The notes under the pieces: model-generated | Told to the model about the DNA's origin: nothing | Database searches by the model: none | What the model saw: the letters and a program-made list of their open reading frames with translations, nothing else | In this document: positions 49,572-58,180 of the stretch, piece after piece | Position numbering within the stretch: the first letter of the stretch is position 1 | How the letters are laid out: every line of letters starts with the position of its first letter | Position numbers and translations under genes: made by a program | From: Pseudomonadota bacterium | GTDB lineage: Bacteria > Pseudomonadota > Gammaproteobacteria > Pseudomonadales > Moraxellaceae | Direction: 5' to 3' | Length of the DNA: 64,000 bases | Assembly (NCBI GenBank): GCA_021851865.1 | Contig: JAJZBU010000001.1 | Coordinates: 120,685-184,684 of the forward strand

Positions 49572-50227
49572 ATGGATGGGCCTTGGTTTTTATATTACTC
49601 AGTCTGCCTGTGTATGCGCTGCAGCGAGTCGATGAAGAAGAGGCTGGGGCGGCGGTCGTAAGGCTATCTGCGCATGAGCCGAATCATCTATGGATTGACG
49701 GTAGATCGATCAGAAGAATCATATGTAAAAATCATGTCTTTGAATACATTGAAGACAAGGGGCATGGTGATGTTTTCATAAAATCAAAGATTGAAAGTGG
49801 CTCGGCCGACATCTTTGTCATTGATGATCATGATTGCTTCTACCGCATACATGCGGAGATCGTTGATAAAATGGCTTCGGAGATAAAGATATTTCCGAAG
49901 CATTCCGGTGAATCAAAAATCAAGGATGATGGTCACGTGGCATCGATTAGAAGAATGATGCTCAAGCTCTATGTTCTTTCGAGCAATAATCAGAGTCAGA
50001 AATCACAAAAAATTAATGACCTTATGGAGATCCAATGGCTGGCAGGCCTGGATGACCAGCAGTTACATGGGGATGTATATTTGCTTAAGAACATAAGCAA
50101 AAAAATTCTCAATCTGCATGAAAAAATGTTCTCTCAGTATGGTGATAAAGTGCAGGCAGTAGCGATCGTGAGGCGATATCTTCCTGAGAAAGCATCGACA
50201 CGAATTTTGATTGTCAGGGGGAGGTAA
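49568..50227 (+). CDS. traK: Conjugal transfer protein TraK
   Basis: The 219-residue protein begins with a signal peptide (WALVFILLSLPVYA) and continues with a TraK/VirB9-like secretin segment: PNHLWIDGRSIRRIICKNH, FIKSKIESGSADIFVIDD, FYRIHAEIVDKMASEI. TraK joins TraB and TraV in the envelope-spanning core complex. A basic C-terminal part follows. It overlaps traE by four bases and ends one base before the traB ATG. Confidence 0.87.
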   Translation: MNGWALVFILLSLPVYALQRVDEEEAGAAVVRLSAHEPNHLWIDGRSIRRIICKNHVFEYIEDKGHGDVFIKSKIESGSADIFVIDDHDCFYRIHAEIVDKMASEIKIFPKHSGESKIKDDGHVASIRRMMLKLYVLSSNNQSQKSQKINDLMEIQWLAGLDDQQLHGDVYLLKNISKKILNLHEKMFSQYGDKVQAVAIVRRYLPEKASTRILIVRGR

Positions 50228-50228
50228 A

Positions 50229-51476
50229 ATGAGCATTGATCGTGAAAAAATGGTTCGGAAAAAGCAGACTGCAATGCTCGCTATAGTAATTGTTGGCGTC
50301 GTTATTGTCGTCGCTGTGGCGTTGAGTCTCAGTAAAGCCACGGCGGTCAAGGTGAAAACGATGAAAGATTCATCGCTTCTTCCCGAAGACACGGTCAAGG
50401 CACAAGATCAATGGGTGGTGCTGGGGGAAAAGCATATCAATGATATTGAGACAAGGCAAAAGCGACTGGAAGACATCATCAATAATATGCCGACACAAGG
50501 CGGCCATCAGATAGACAATCAAGCCGCGGAGAATCCGAAAGTGCCGCGAAATATAGAAAATGCCCCCTTGCCTAGCCTTGATGAGGGTGTCGTGCCTCCG
50601 GCCGGCGCGCTGAAAACGCATCAAAGTGAAAACTTGATCATTCAAAAGAAATCTAATGAAATAAAGAATACGCCAGAGTTTAATCAATCAGAGAATGGTG
50701 ATGGCGATAGCGATGGCGTGGACGTCGTCGATATTAATAAGCCGGCCCACCCCGATGGCATCGATTACATACCAGCAGGTTCATTTGCAAAGGTTGTTCT
50801 GCTTTCGGGGTTTGATGCTCCAACGGGTGGGCAGGCGGCACAAAATGCACTGCCGGTGGTTATGCGCGTAAAATCATTCATGCACATGCCAAACAAATTC
50901 CAAGACAATTTGAAAGAGTGTTTTATTACTGGTTCCGGGTACGGCGATTTGGCGAGTGAACGAGTTTTTGTAAGAACTGAACGGCTTAGTTGCATATTGA
51001 AAAATAATCACGTTATTGAAAAGAAAATCAAAGGTCATTTGGTGGGTGAAGATGCGTCCTTCGGCATGAGAGGAAAACTGGTGAGCAAGCAAGGGGCACT
51101 ACTGGCGAGATCTTTTGTGGCGGGAATGTTTTCTGGATTAGGTAACAGCGTGGCGGCACAGTCACAAATGATGCAATCGAGCCCATTAGGGACGGTGACG
51201 ACGATAGATCCGGCGCGCGCAGAGCAGGCAGCATTGGGCTCGGGAATAAGCACATCGACAGGTAAAATTGCTGATTTTTATCTGCAACAGGCCAACTTGA
51301 TATTCCCCGTCATAGAAGTGGCTGCCATGAGGATCGGGGAAGTATTTTTGGTTGAAGGCGTCAATCTCAATGAACAGGATGCGAACACGAAAACAAATAC
51401 AAAGAAAGTCGACAGCAACTCTGGTAATGACAATCATGCAGTCGAAGTTGAGACGGAAAACGGTGATCCATCATGA
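50229..51476 (+). CDS. traB: Conjugal transfer protein TraB
   Basis: The 415-residue VirB10-like protein has one membrane anchor (AMLAIVIVGVVIVVAVALSL), a charged, partly coiled and Pro-rich periplasmic linker to about residue 165, and a C-terminal barrel (GIDYIPAGSFAKVVLLSGFD, VMRVKSFMHMPNKF, VRTERLSCILKN, FGMRGKLVSKQGALLARSF). It spans the envelope and senses ATP use. The ATG at 50229 is chosen over a frame extension at 50211. Its end overlaps traV (ATGA). Confidence 0.92.
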   Translation: MSIDREKMVRKKQTAMLAIVIVGVVIVVAVALSLSKATAVKVKTMKDSSLLPEDTVKAQDQWVVLGEKHINDIETRQKRLEDIINNMPTQGGHQIDNQAAENPKVPRNIENAPLPSLDEGVVPPAGALKTHQSENLIIQKKSNEIKNTPEFNQSENGDGDSDGVDVVDINKPAHPDGIDYIPAGSFAKVVLLSGFDAPTGGQAAQNALPVVMRVKSFMHMPNKFQDNLKECFITGSGYGDLASERVFVRTERLSCILKNNHVIEKKIKGHLVGEDASFGMRGKLVSKQGALLARSFVAGMFSGLGNSVAAQSQMMQSSPLGTVTTIDPARAEQAALGSGISTSTGKIADFYLQQANLIFPVIEVAAMRIGEVFLVEGVNLNEQDANTKTNTKKVDSNSGNDNHAVEVETENGDPS

Positions 51477-51841
51477 AAATAAAGAGCCCAATATGTATTT
51501 TTGTCATGTGCATTCTTGCTGGATGTGCGGATCATTATACATGTGCCAAGTTTCCAGAAAATAGTTGTCAAGACATGTCGATCGTCTATGAAAAAACGGG
51601 ATCCAATTTTTCCGACTATAGGCATCAAAAAATCAAAAAATCAAAATCAGATATAGAGAATGGTGGTTCAGTAAAAATCAAACCAATCATGACGGTCGAC
51701 AATGATGATGTTGATCCGTTATTAAAAATGCCGGTAGCTTTGAGAATATGGATATCACCTTGGCATGATAAAAATGATGATATTGAAACAGGTTATATCT
51801 ATGTTGTTGCAGAACGCGGCCGGTGGCTGGTCTCCCCGTAG
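51473..51841 (+). CDS. traV: Conjugal transfer lipoprotein TraV
   Basis: The 122-residue protein has a lipoprotein signal with lipobox LAGC (Cys18). The rest is a short, Lys/Asp-rich linker, then VALRIWISPWHDKNDDIETG and YIYVVAERGRW, the C-terminal block of TraV. TraV anchors the TraK/TraB core in the outer membrane. At 122 residues it is shorter than F TraV (171), mainly in the linker. Confidence 0.85.
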   Translation: MKIKSPICIFVMCILAGCADHYTCAKFPENSCQDMSIVYEKTGSNFSDYRHQKIKKSKSDIENGGSVKIKPIMTVDNDDVDPLLKMPVALRIWISPWHDKNDDIETGYIYVVAERGRWLVSP

Positions 51842-51863
51842 ATGACTTGAACTGGATTTCGTC

Positions 51864-52670
51864 ATGACGCCAAGAAAAGATAGCAATCAAATTGATGTTG
51901 GTGAATTGTTGGATATTTCGGCATTCTCTGAATATGGATTGATCGGTGAAAATTTGATGATTTCTGTGATTCGTGTGCCATTTTATGGAAATGACAATGC
52001 GGCAGAGAGGGCTGGTTTGCTGCATGAATTCATGAAGCTAGGTGGCGTCGTTCAGTGGCTGGTCATGCATAAGCAGCAAGATTATTTGGATATCGTAATG
52101 ACCATGCATTGGTCGCGTGTTAGCGAACGGGCAATAATTGTCATAAGAACAATTATGGCATCAACGTACCGATGGTCGCATGATGATTATTACGAATATT
52201 GGCGTCAATGGCATTTGCTGCATCACGCTGAGCGAGGTGAAAAAGACGGGTTTATTGTGAATGAAATGTCCGGCAGCAAATTAAAGTGCGATGATGATTT
52301 TTTATATGTTGTACAAGGGGGGGCTGTTTGCCAAATGATGCAATTTTACGAGGCCGCATCAAAAATCATCTGCACGCCGAGTGTGGCGGTGGCTTTCTAT
52401 GAACGAGATGAAATGTATTTATCCAATTATGTCGGCGCGGTCTGCGCGCCAGCTGATGGAAATAATTTTGTATTAAGCGGTGAACGAGATGTTCATCACC
52501 CAATTTTAAGATGGATGATGATGACGATTGGAGGAATGCGTTCCAGTGTGATTCGTAGTTTGATCGCGACGCATCGGATTACGCCATTGCGTCAACATAT
52601 CAATATTGACAAAATTATTGAGGTGGAACATGGAATGGTTCCGGGAGATCATCGAAAGATTCTATCATAA
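51864..52670 (+). CDS. Unrecognised 268-residue protein between traV and traC
   Basis: I do not recognise this family. There is no signal peptide and no long hydrophobic helix, so it is probably cytoplasmic. It begins TPRKDSNQIDVGELLDISAF, has ISVIRVPFYGNDNAAERAG, a central part rich in Trp, His and Tyr (MTMHWSRVSERAIIVI, WSHDDYYEYWRQWHLLHH), and a Met-rich stretch near the end (RWMMMTIGGMRSS). Its last 41 bases overlap traC, so it is coupled to the ATPase gene. In F this place holds the small DksA-like traR and others, not a protein of this size. A VirB4-associated role is guesswork. Confidence 0.75.
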   Translation: MTPRKDSNQIDVGELLDISAFSEYGLIGENLMISVIRVPFYGNDNAAERAGLLHEFMKLGGVVQWLVMHKQQDYLDIVMTMHWSRVSERAIIVIRTIMASTYRWSHDDYYEYWRQWHLLHHAERGEKDGFIVNEMSGSKLKCDDDFLYVVQGGAVCQMMQFYEAASKIICTPSVAVAFYERDEMYLSNYVGAVCAPADGNNFVLSGERDVHHPILRWMMMTIGGMRSSVIRSLIATHRITPLRQHINIDKIIEVEHGMVPGDHRKILS

Positions 52671-55155
52671 AGAATCTTGTTATGTGCATCCACTGTCTGA
52701 AGATGTGCTTGAGGCCAGGCTGTCTAATAAAAGATCAATATGCGAGCTCTTTCCTTATGTGGCTTATGACAAGGAAAGCGAGATCTTTATAAATGATGAT
52801 ACCTGGAGTGTCATGTTTATGGCACAACCCACGACGTCATTAAGTCATGATGAAATAAAAAATCTGGAGGGAATGCTATGTCAGTGCGCCCCATCAATGG
52901 GGTATGTGCAGGTCATTCTGTATGCAATGCCATATTGCCATGAAATCATGAATAAATGGTTTGTGGCGCGACAAAAGAATAAAAATAAAATGTCGGTTGA
53001 TGTTCTTAAAACTCTCACGCTGAGGAGAATAAAATATTTGCAGAAGGCGGAATGGCGCAGCTTGTTTAATGATGAAAGTTGTTTGGTTAAAGACGTTTTT
53101 ATTTGCATTAGTCTTTCTGTGGACAGGCCGATCAACGCTACGATCGATTCTGTTGGCTCAGACAAGCAGATTCTTTTCTCTTGGCGTACGCAAACACAGT
53201 CTTTGCTGAAATCGATTGGAATATCTTCGATAAACATAAACGAAGATGGCTTGGCGCATCTCATGAGAAGTTTCTTGTCGCCCCGATCATCATCAGAAGA
53301 CTTGCCGACCAGGACACCGGGCTACCCATTTCCGATGAATTTGATCAATGATGAGTGCAAAATATCGATTCATCAAGATCATATTGCCATCCAATGGAAA
53401 AACCATACGATTGAATGGAGCTCCATGACGGCAAGGTCTTACCCGGAATATTGGTCAGCGAGCAGTAATGGCGAATTTTTGGGAGCATTCTTTCAAAATC
53501 ATCTGCAAATTCCAGTTCCTTACGTCATTGTTCTTAATATCTATTTGCCGGATTCGTATCCAGAAGAGGTAAAAGCCAAGTCAAAACTGATCCGGTCAAC
53601 GCAAATGCAGAGCACTGAAGTTGGGAAATACGTGAGTGCTTGGCGACAAAGACAGCGCGACTGGCAATGGGTACAGTCACGATTAGTGGCTGGCGAAAGA
53701 TTGGTTAAATATAGTTTTCAGGTGATCAGTTTGTCAGAGCCTGGGCGGCGGCAATTATCGAATCAGGCGATTAAGAATTTGTTTCAGAGAATTGGTTGGG
53801 GGCTCAGCGATGATACCTACTGCATGCCGTATCAATGGCAAGTCAGTATGCCGATGGGATTGGGTAAGTGCATCTATAGAACGCTCGATAAGCTGGGGTT
53901 TTACGCTACGGCAACATCATCGACGGTGACGCAATTCATGCCATTTATTGGAGAATGGAAGGGGAATGTTGGCTATCAAGAACTGCCGCTGTTGATGTTG
54001 TTGGGGCGGCGCGGGCAATTGCAATATTTAAACCCATATCTTAATAACAAAGGCAACTATAATATCGCGGTCGCGGCGACATCTGGTGCCGGTAAAAGTT
54101 TTTTGACACAAGAGTATGCATGTTCTGTCCTGGCGGCAGGAGGAGTTGTTTATATTATTGATGCAGGCGGTTCTTATAAAAACATCTGTCAGCTTCTAGG
54201 CGGTCAATATATCGATTTTTCTGATAATAATGAAGTGAGCCTGGATCCGTTCTCTGTACTGAATGGAGAGGAAAGTGTTTTTATTGAGCACTTGCCGATG
54301 TTTAAATCACTGGTGGCTACGATGGCGAGTCCAGAGAGCAAACTTAGTAGTAAGCAAATGGCGCTTCTGGAACAGGCAATAGCCAATGCTTGCGAGAAGA
54401 ATAGTTATCAGTGTTTGACCCTCGATGAACTATCCGCAGAATTATTGAAAAATTCCGATGATTTGTCCATTATGCTTCGGCCTTATACAAGTAATGGTGT
54501 TTATGGGAGATTCTTTAATGGAGCTGGGAAAGGGGCAATAAATTCTGAATTTATTGTTCTTGAGCTAGATAGTTTGAACGGAACGTCTGATTTGCAAAGT
54601 GTTGTTTTGCTGAGCCTCATTCAGAAAATAACTCAGGCTATGTATCATGGTGATCGGGATCGTTATAAATTATGCATTATCGATGAAGCCTGGCGCTTAT
54701 TGGGCCATAGTCAAGCTGGTTCGTTCATTGAGGAGGGCTATCGAACGGCACGAAAATATGGTGGCGCATTCATGACCATCACCCAATCGCTGCAAGATTA
54801 TAAAAATAGCCCTGCAGCGATCGCCTGCTTTAATAATAGTGATTTCTTGTTTTTGCTCAGACAAAAACCCGAGACTATCAGTCAGGCCAAATTGGACCGG
54901 CAACTAAGCATCGGCGAATGGGAGGAAAAAATGTTGAAATCGCTATCGACCGTATCTGGAAAATATTCTGAAATTGCCATGCGCACGCCAGATGGCTGGT
55001 CCATGGGGCGTTTGATTGTTGATCCGTGGGCGGAAAAAATGATGTCGACGCGATCTGAGGATTGGTCAGCCTTGAAAAAATTGGAAAAAAAAGGAATGAC
55101 AAAAGTTCAGGCAATTACTTTATTGGCGGGTCTGCGAGATGAAGAATCTGTTTAA
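52630..55155 (+). CDS. traC: Transfer ATPase TraC (VirB4 family)
   Basis: The 841-residue ATPase drives pilus assembly. The N-terminal TraC domain shows ELFPYVAYDKESEIFINDDT. The C-terminal ATPase has Walker A TSGAGKSFLTQEY (about residues 484-496), then VVYIIDAGGSYKNICQLLGG, Walker B LCIIDEAWRLLGH and YGGAFMTITQSLQDY. The ATG at 52630 follows GAGG; a TTG at 52606 is unlikely. Its end overlaps trbI by 17 bases. Confidence 0.95.
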   Translation: MEWFREIIERFYHKESCYVHPLSEDVLEARLSNKRSICELFPYVAYDKESEIFINDDTWSVMFMAQPTTSLSHDEIKNLEGMLCQCAPSMGYVQVILYAMPYCHEIMNKWFVARQKNKNKMSVDVLKTLTLRRIKYLQKAEWRSLFNDESCLVKDVFICISLSVDRPINATIDSVGSDKQILFSWRTQTQSLLKSIGISSININEDGLAHLMRSFLSPRSSSEDLPTRTPGYPFPMNLINDECKISIHQDHIAIQWKNHTIEWSSMTARSYPEYWSASSNGEFLGAFFQNHLQIPVPYVIVLNIYLPDSYPEEVKAKSKLIRSTQMQSTEVGKYVSAWRQRQRDWQWVQSRLVAGERLVKYSFQVISLSEPGRRQLSNQAIKNLFQRIGWGLSDDTYCMPYQWQVSMPMGLGKCIYRTLDKLGFYATATSSTVTQFMPFIGEWKGNVGYQELPLLMLLGRRGQLQYLNPYLNNKGNYNIAVAATSGAGKSFLTQEYACSVLAAGGVVYIIDAGGSYKNICQLLGGQYIDFSDNNEVSLDPFSVLNGEESVFIEHLPMFKSLVATMASPESKLSSKQMALLEQAIANACEKNSYQCLTLDELSAELLKNSDDLSIMLRPYTSNGVYGRFFNGAGKGAINSEFIVLELDSLNGTSDLQSVVLLSLIQKITQAMYHGDRDRYKLCIIDEAWRLLGHSQAGSFIEEGYRTARKYGGAFMTITQSLQDYKNSPAAIACFNNSDFLFLLRQKPETISQAKLDRQLSIGEWEEKMLKSLSTVSGKYSEIAMRTPDGWSMGRLIVDPWAEKMMSTRSEDWSALKKLEKKGMTKVQAITLLAGLRDEESV

Positions 55156-55459
55156 AATTATATTGATAGCTGATCAGGTTATTCTAATGTTTCTCGGCTG
55201 GATGGTGTATGAATATTGCTACCATACTCAGGTCATGTCCGTCGATATAAAAGAAATAGTCAATAGGGAGATTTTGCAGTCATCACGTTTGAATATGAGC
55301 CAGCAGCAAAGAGTTTTGCGCGCGCATGTTTTTTCAAAAAAAATACATGATGCTTTACTCAAATTATCACATGGAAAACCTATTTTTATCAGACAGGCTG
55401 TGGTCATCGGGGATGATGATGTTACCCCTCGGGTTGCGGCGGAGGTTTTTCAAAAATGA
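55139..55459 (+). CDS. trbI: TrbI-type transfer protein
   Basis: The 106-residue protein has an N-terminal membrane helix (IILIADQVILMFLGWMVYEY) and a periplasmic tail ending GKPIFIRQAVVIGDDDVTPR, matching F-type TrbI in size, layout and position after traC. TrbI is linked to pilus retraction or assembly. Its end overlaps the peptidase gene by four bases (ATGA). Confidence 0.82.
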   Translation: MKNLFKIILIADQVILMFLGWMVYEYCYHTQVMSVDIKEIVNREILQSSRLNMSQQQRVLRAHVFSKKIHDALLKLSHGKPIFIRQAVVIGDDDVTPRVAAEVFQK

Positions 55460-55983
55460 AGGCCATGATTATGTTCAATAATAGGACTTTATTTAATAAA
55501 GAGTCATGGAGAATTTTTAAAATCTGCATGACTGCATTTGTTGTGATGGCTGTGGCAATAGAAGCATCGCTATCGATAGGGCAAGTATTTTTTTTGGGCT
55601 GGAAATTGTCGCCATCCATCCCCGGTCATTTTTTTATCGTCATCAGACATGCAGCTTGGCGCCGCGGTGATCTGGTTGCATTTATTCCATCTAAAACAAG
55701 ATATGGGGAAGGAACGTCATGGTGGATGAAGTATGTGATGGGCGTTTCCGGTGATGATGTCGTGGTGCAAGGGAATCGTATATGGGTTCATGGTTATGAT
55801 TGTGGAGTGATGCAGGATAAGGCTTACGATGGCCAGAAATTAACCTGGCAAAAGTCGCATAGGATTCCACCTGGATTCGTTTTTGTTTGGGGGACGAATC
55901 CAAGATCATTTGATTCGCGCTATCAACAAGTCGGGCTGATCCATGAAACGTCTATATTGGGGCGCGGCATACTTGTTTTTTAG
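55456..55983 (+). CDS. Transfer S26-family signal peptidase (TraF-type)
   Basis: The 175-residue protein has an N-terminal membrane helix and an S26 serine peptidase fold: Ser54 in LSPSIPGHFF as nucleophile and Lys92 in KYVMGVSGD as general base, with a closing WGTNPRSFDSRYQQVG. Such peptidases process pilins and other tra substrates, as RP4 TraF does for its pilin. F itself uses host LepB, but many F-type systems in other gammaproteobacteria carry this gene between trbI and traW. The end overlaps traW by 41 bases. Confidence 0.88.
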   Translation: MKAMIMFNNRTLFNKESWRIFKICMTAFVVMAVAIEASLSIGQVFFLGWKLSPSIPGHFFIVIRHAAWRRGDLVAFIPSKTRYGEGTSWWMKYVMGVSGDDVVVQGNRIWVHGYDCGVMQDKAYDGQKLTWQKSHRIPPGFVFVWGTNPRSFDSRYQQVGLIHETSILGRGILVF

Positions 55984-56557
55984 ACAAGTGTGTCTGCATT
56001 CGGCATATTCCGAAGATTTTGGCCACATAGCGCCAGTCTATCCAATTTTCGAAGAGGATGCATCGGTATATTTCCGCCAGAAAATGATGAAAGAACAGGA
56101 GGCAGGTCATGTAGAAGAGGAAGTCAATGTTCAGAAGAAGAAAATGCAGAATTACTTTATGCACCCACGGGGTGTGTCTTTGCCAGAGCTGACATCACCA
56201 AAGACACATATTGTGAATATGACGTTTGTTTTGGAAAATGATGCTGTTGATGATCACGGCGAGATGATTGCGCATCGCGGGGAACGCATCAATCCCCTGC
56301 AATATATCAGCTATGCACATGTTTTGTGCTTTTTAGACGGACGAAGTAAAAGGCAGATATTCTGGGGCAAGAAATACTGTCCGGAAGAGCCGGTGGGCCA
56401 TGTGATTTTTGTTCATGAACCATGGAGGGTGTATGGCAATAAAAAAAGAGTATATTTCGATCAATATGGAATTCTTGCGCATCGATTTTCCATTGATGGA
56501 CTGCCAGCATTGGTACGACAAAAAGGCCTTTACATGGAAGTTTTGGAGGGGTTTTAA
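55943..56557 (+). CDS. traW: Transfer pilus assembly protein TraW
   Basis: The 204-residue protein has a weak N-terminal export signal (LYWGAAYLFFRQVCLHSAYS) followed by the TraW domain: FGHIAPVYPIFEEDASVYF, HRGERINPLQYISYAHVLCF, VYFDQYGILAHRFSIDGLPA. TraW acts in the periplasm with TrbC and TraU in F pilus assembly. The start lies inside the peptidase gene; the last part overlaps the traU start region. Confidence 0.88.
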   Translation: MKRLYWGAAYLFFRQVCLHSAYSEDFGHIAPVYPIFEEDASVYFRQKMMKEQEAGHVEEEVNVQKKKMQNYFMHPRGVSLPELTSPKTHIVNMTFVLENDAVDDHGEMIAHRGERINPLQYISYAHVLCFLDGRSKRQIFWGKKYCPEEPVGHVIFVHEPWRVYGNKKRVYFDQYGILAHRFSIDGLPALVRQKGLYMEVLEGF

Positions 56558-57548
56558 GAAGAAAATCATATGGGTTGTAATATGCCATATCTACGCGATA
56601 TCGGCGATGGCTGAATGTCATGGAAGAATGCTTAACCCAGTCACGGACATATGTTGGGATTGTTTTTTTCCAATTAATTTTGCTGGCGCCTCCATGGGGA
56701 ATGGCCAAGATCCTAATCCTGTACCACCAACGGTGTGTTCATGTCCTGCGCCGCCACCTATATTTATCAGACCTGGTGTCGGTGTATCGTATTGGTCGCC
56801 CGATAGGATAGCAGAAGTTGTGCGCGACCCACTCTGTTCTCCGACACTGGGCGGAGTGACACTTGGGAAAATGAATATTAGCGGTGGCGATGATAGTGGT
56901 AGATTAGGTAGTGGTGGCAATAAAAAGTCGCAAGGAGTTTTTTATCAACTGCATTGGTTGCAATGGCCGTTGCTCTCAGCATTAGGTATCGTCACGTCGG
57001 GAAGTCTGTGTCAGAAGAACGACACGGCGATGGACTTTTTATGGCTTAGTGAAATGGATCCGACGTGGGATGATGATGAACTTGCATTTATATTGGCGCC
57101 AGAATCGTTGCTGTTCTCGACGGTGGAAGCCAATGCTTCATGTGCAGCTGATACGCTGCGGGCAACAGCAACAAATTTTGGACTCAATCAATTGTATTGG
57201 TGTTCCGGTGGGCATGGGTCTGTTTTTCCGCTTTCTGGCCATAAGCAGTACCACACAGGTGGTGTTGATAGTTCGATGAATTTAGTTCATCGCATGATTT
57301 TCAAATTGCATCGTATAGGTGTTCTGATGGATACCTCGTCACTGGCGGCCTTATGCGCCGACCAGCCGCAGTATCTTATGCGGAAAACGCAGTACAAAGC
57401 GCAAATTGAGTATCCTAGTCCACAAACAGATAAAGCGCATGGATTTGGCGTGCCGACCTCGCTCTATGAAGAGGGAGAAGAGTACCCCTATTTGGGGGAA
57501 AACTGGTCATTAATAATTTGGCGGAGACACTTATGTTGTTCGCTGTAA
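56496..57548 (+). CDS. traU: Transfer pilus assembly protein TraU
   Basis: The protein is periplasmic: an export helix (IIWVVICHIYAISAMA, cut before ECHGRM) and then a Cys-rich TraU domain (NPVTDICWDCFFPINFAG, VCSCPAPPP, GVGVSYWSPDRIAEVVRDPL, LNQLYWCSGGHGSVFPLSGH). TraU is needed for DNA transfer and pilus function. The start is uncertain: in-frame ATGs at 56409, 56466 and 56496 all lie inside traW. A strong GGAGGGG at 56545 is followed by no in-frame ATG, GTG or TTG. The nearest upstream ATG, 56496, is used. Confidence 0.88.
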   Translation: MDCQHWYDKKAFTWKFWRGFKKKIIWVVICHIYAISAMAECHGRMLNPVTDICWDCFFPINFAGASMGNGQDPNPVPPTVCSCPAPPPIFIRPGVGVSYWSPDRIAEVVRDPLCSPTLGGVTLGKMNISGGDDSGRLGSGGNKKSQGVFYQLHWLQWPLLSALGIVTSGSLCQKNDTAMDFLWLSEMDPTWDDDELAFILAPESLLFSTVEANASCAADTLRATATNFGLNQLYWCSGGHGSVFPLSGHKQYHTGGVDSSMNLVHRMIFKLHRIGVLMDTSSLAALCADQPQYLMRKTQYKAQIEYPSPQTDKAHGFGVPTSLYEEGEEYPYLGENWSLIIWRRHLCCSL

Positions 57549-58180
57549 GAGGAGTATTTTTTATTTTTCTTGGTGTAATTTCCATTTGTGTCATGGCGCG
57601 AGCTGATGACAAAGCCATCAGCATTCCTGACGATATAGCGGGAAAAGTTGGCGATTTGCAAAAAAGTATTGATTCGATCAAAAAGCCAGCGGCGCATGAG
57701 TTTGATCACTTTAAAAACTATGACTGGCCTGGTGATGGCCGAAATGAAAGATCAATAGATATGAAGGAGTACTCCAGTCATATAAAGAAAATTGAGAAGA
57801 TCACGCTTTACGTTCTTGTCAGTTTCTCTATGTCAGTTGCGGCTTTGCAATCTTTGTCGACAGAGTTGAAAAAGATCAATAGAGTTTTAACTTTTCGTGG
57901 GTTTTATCACAACGATATGCATTTGACCTATCTAAAGTTGCAGGAAATCGGCGTGACAGCAGAGGTGGATCCTGTCATTTTTAGAATATTTCATGTCACG
58001 CAGGTGCCCTGTTTTATCATGGTCAAGCATGACGCTGACGGGCATATCCAAGAAATAGCGCAAGTAGAAGGGCTCGTCGATGCATACACGGCTCTTGAGT
58101 TTATGCGCAGGAATAAATTAAATGCTGATGGCGCTGCCGTCATTGATAAAGTATTGCGAGGTCTTGGTCATGATGATTAG
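57533..58180 (+). CDS. trbC: Pilin assembly protein TrbC
   Basis: The 215-residue protein has a signal peptide (GVFFIFLGVISICVMARA) and a C-terminal TrbC domain that looks thioredoxin-like: ITLYVLVSFSMSVAALQSL, LTFRGFYHNDMHLTYLKLQE, VDPVIFRIFHVTQVPCFIMV. The cis-Pro segment TQVPCF is typical of the fold. TrbC interacts with TraW in the periplasm. The ATG at 57533 has GGAG before it and overlaps traU by 16 bases. Confidence 0.85.
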   Translation: MLFAVRGVFFIFLGVISICVMARADDKAISIPDDIAGKVGDLQKSIDSIKKPAAHEFDHFKNYDWPGDGRNERSIDMKEYSSHIKKIEKITLYVLVSFSMSVAALQSLSTELKKINRVLTFRGFYHNDMHLTYLKLQEIGVTAEVDPVIFRIFHVTQVPCFIMVKHDADGHIQEIAQVEGLVDAYTALEFMRRNKLNADGAAVIDKVLRGLGHDD

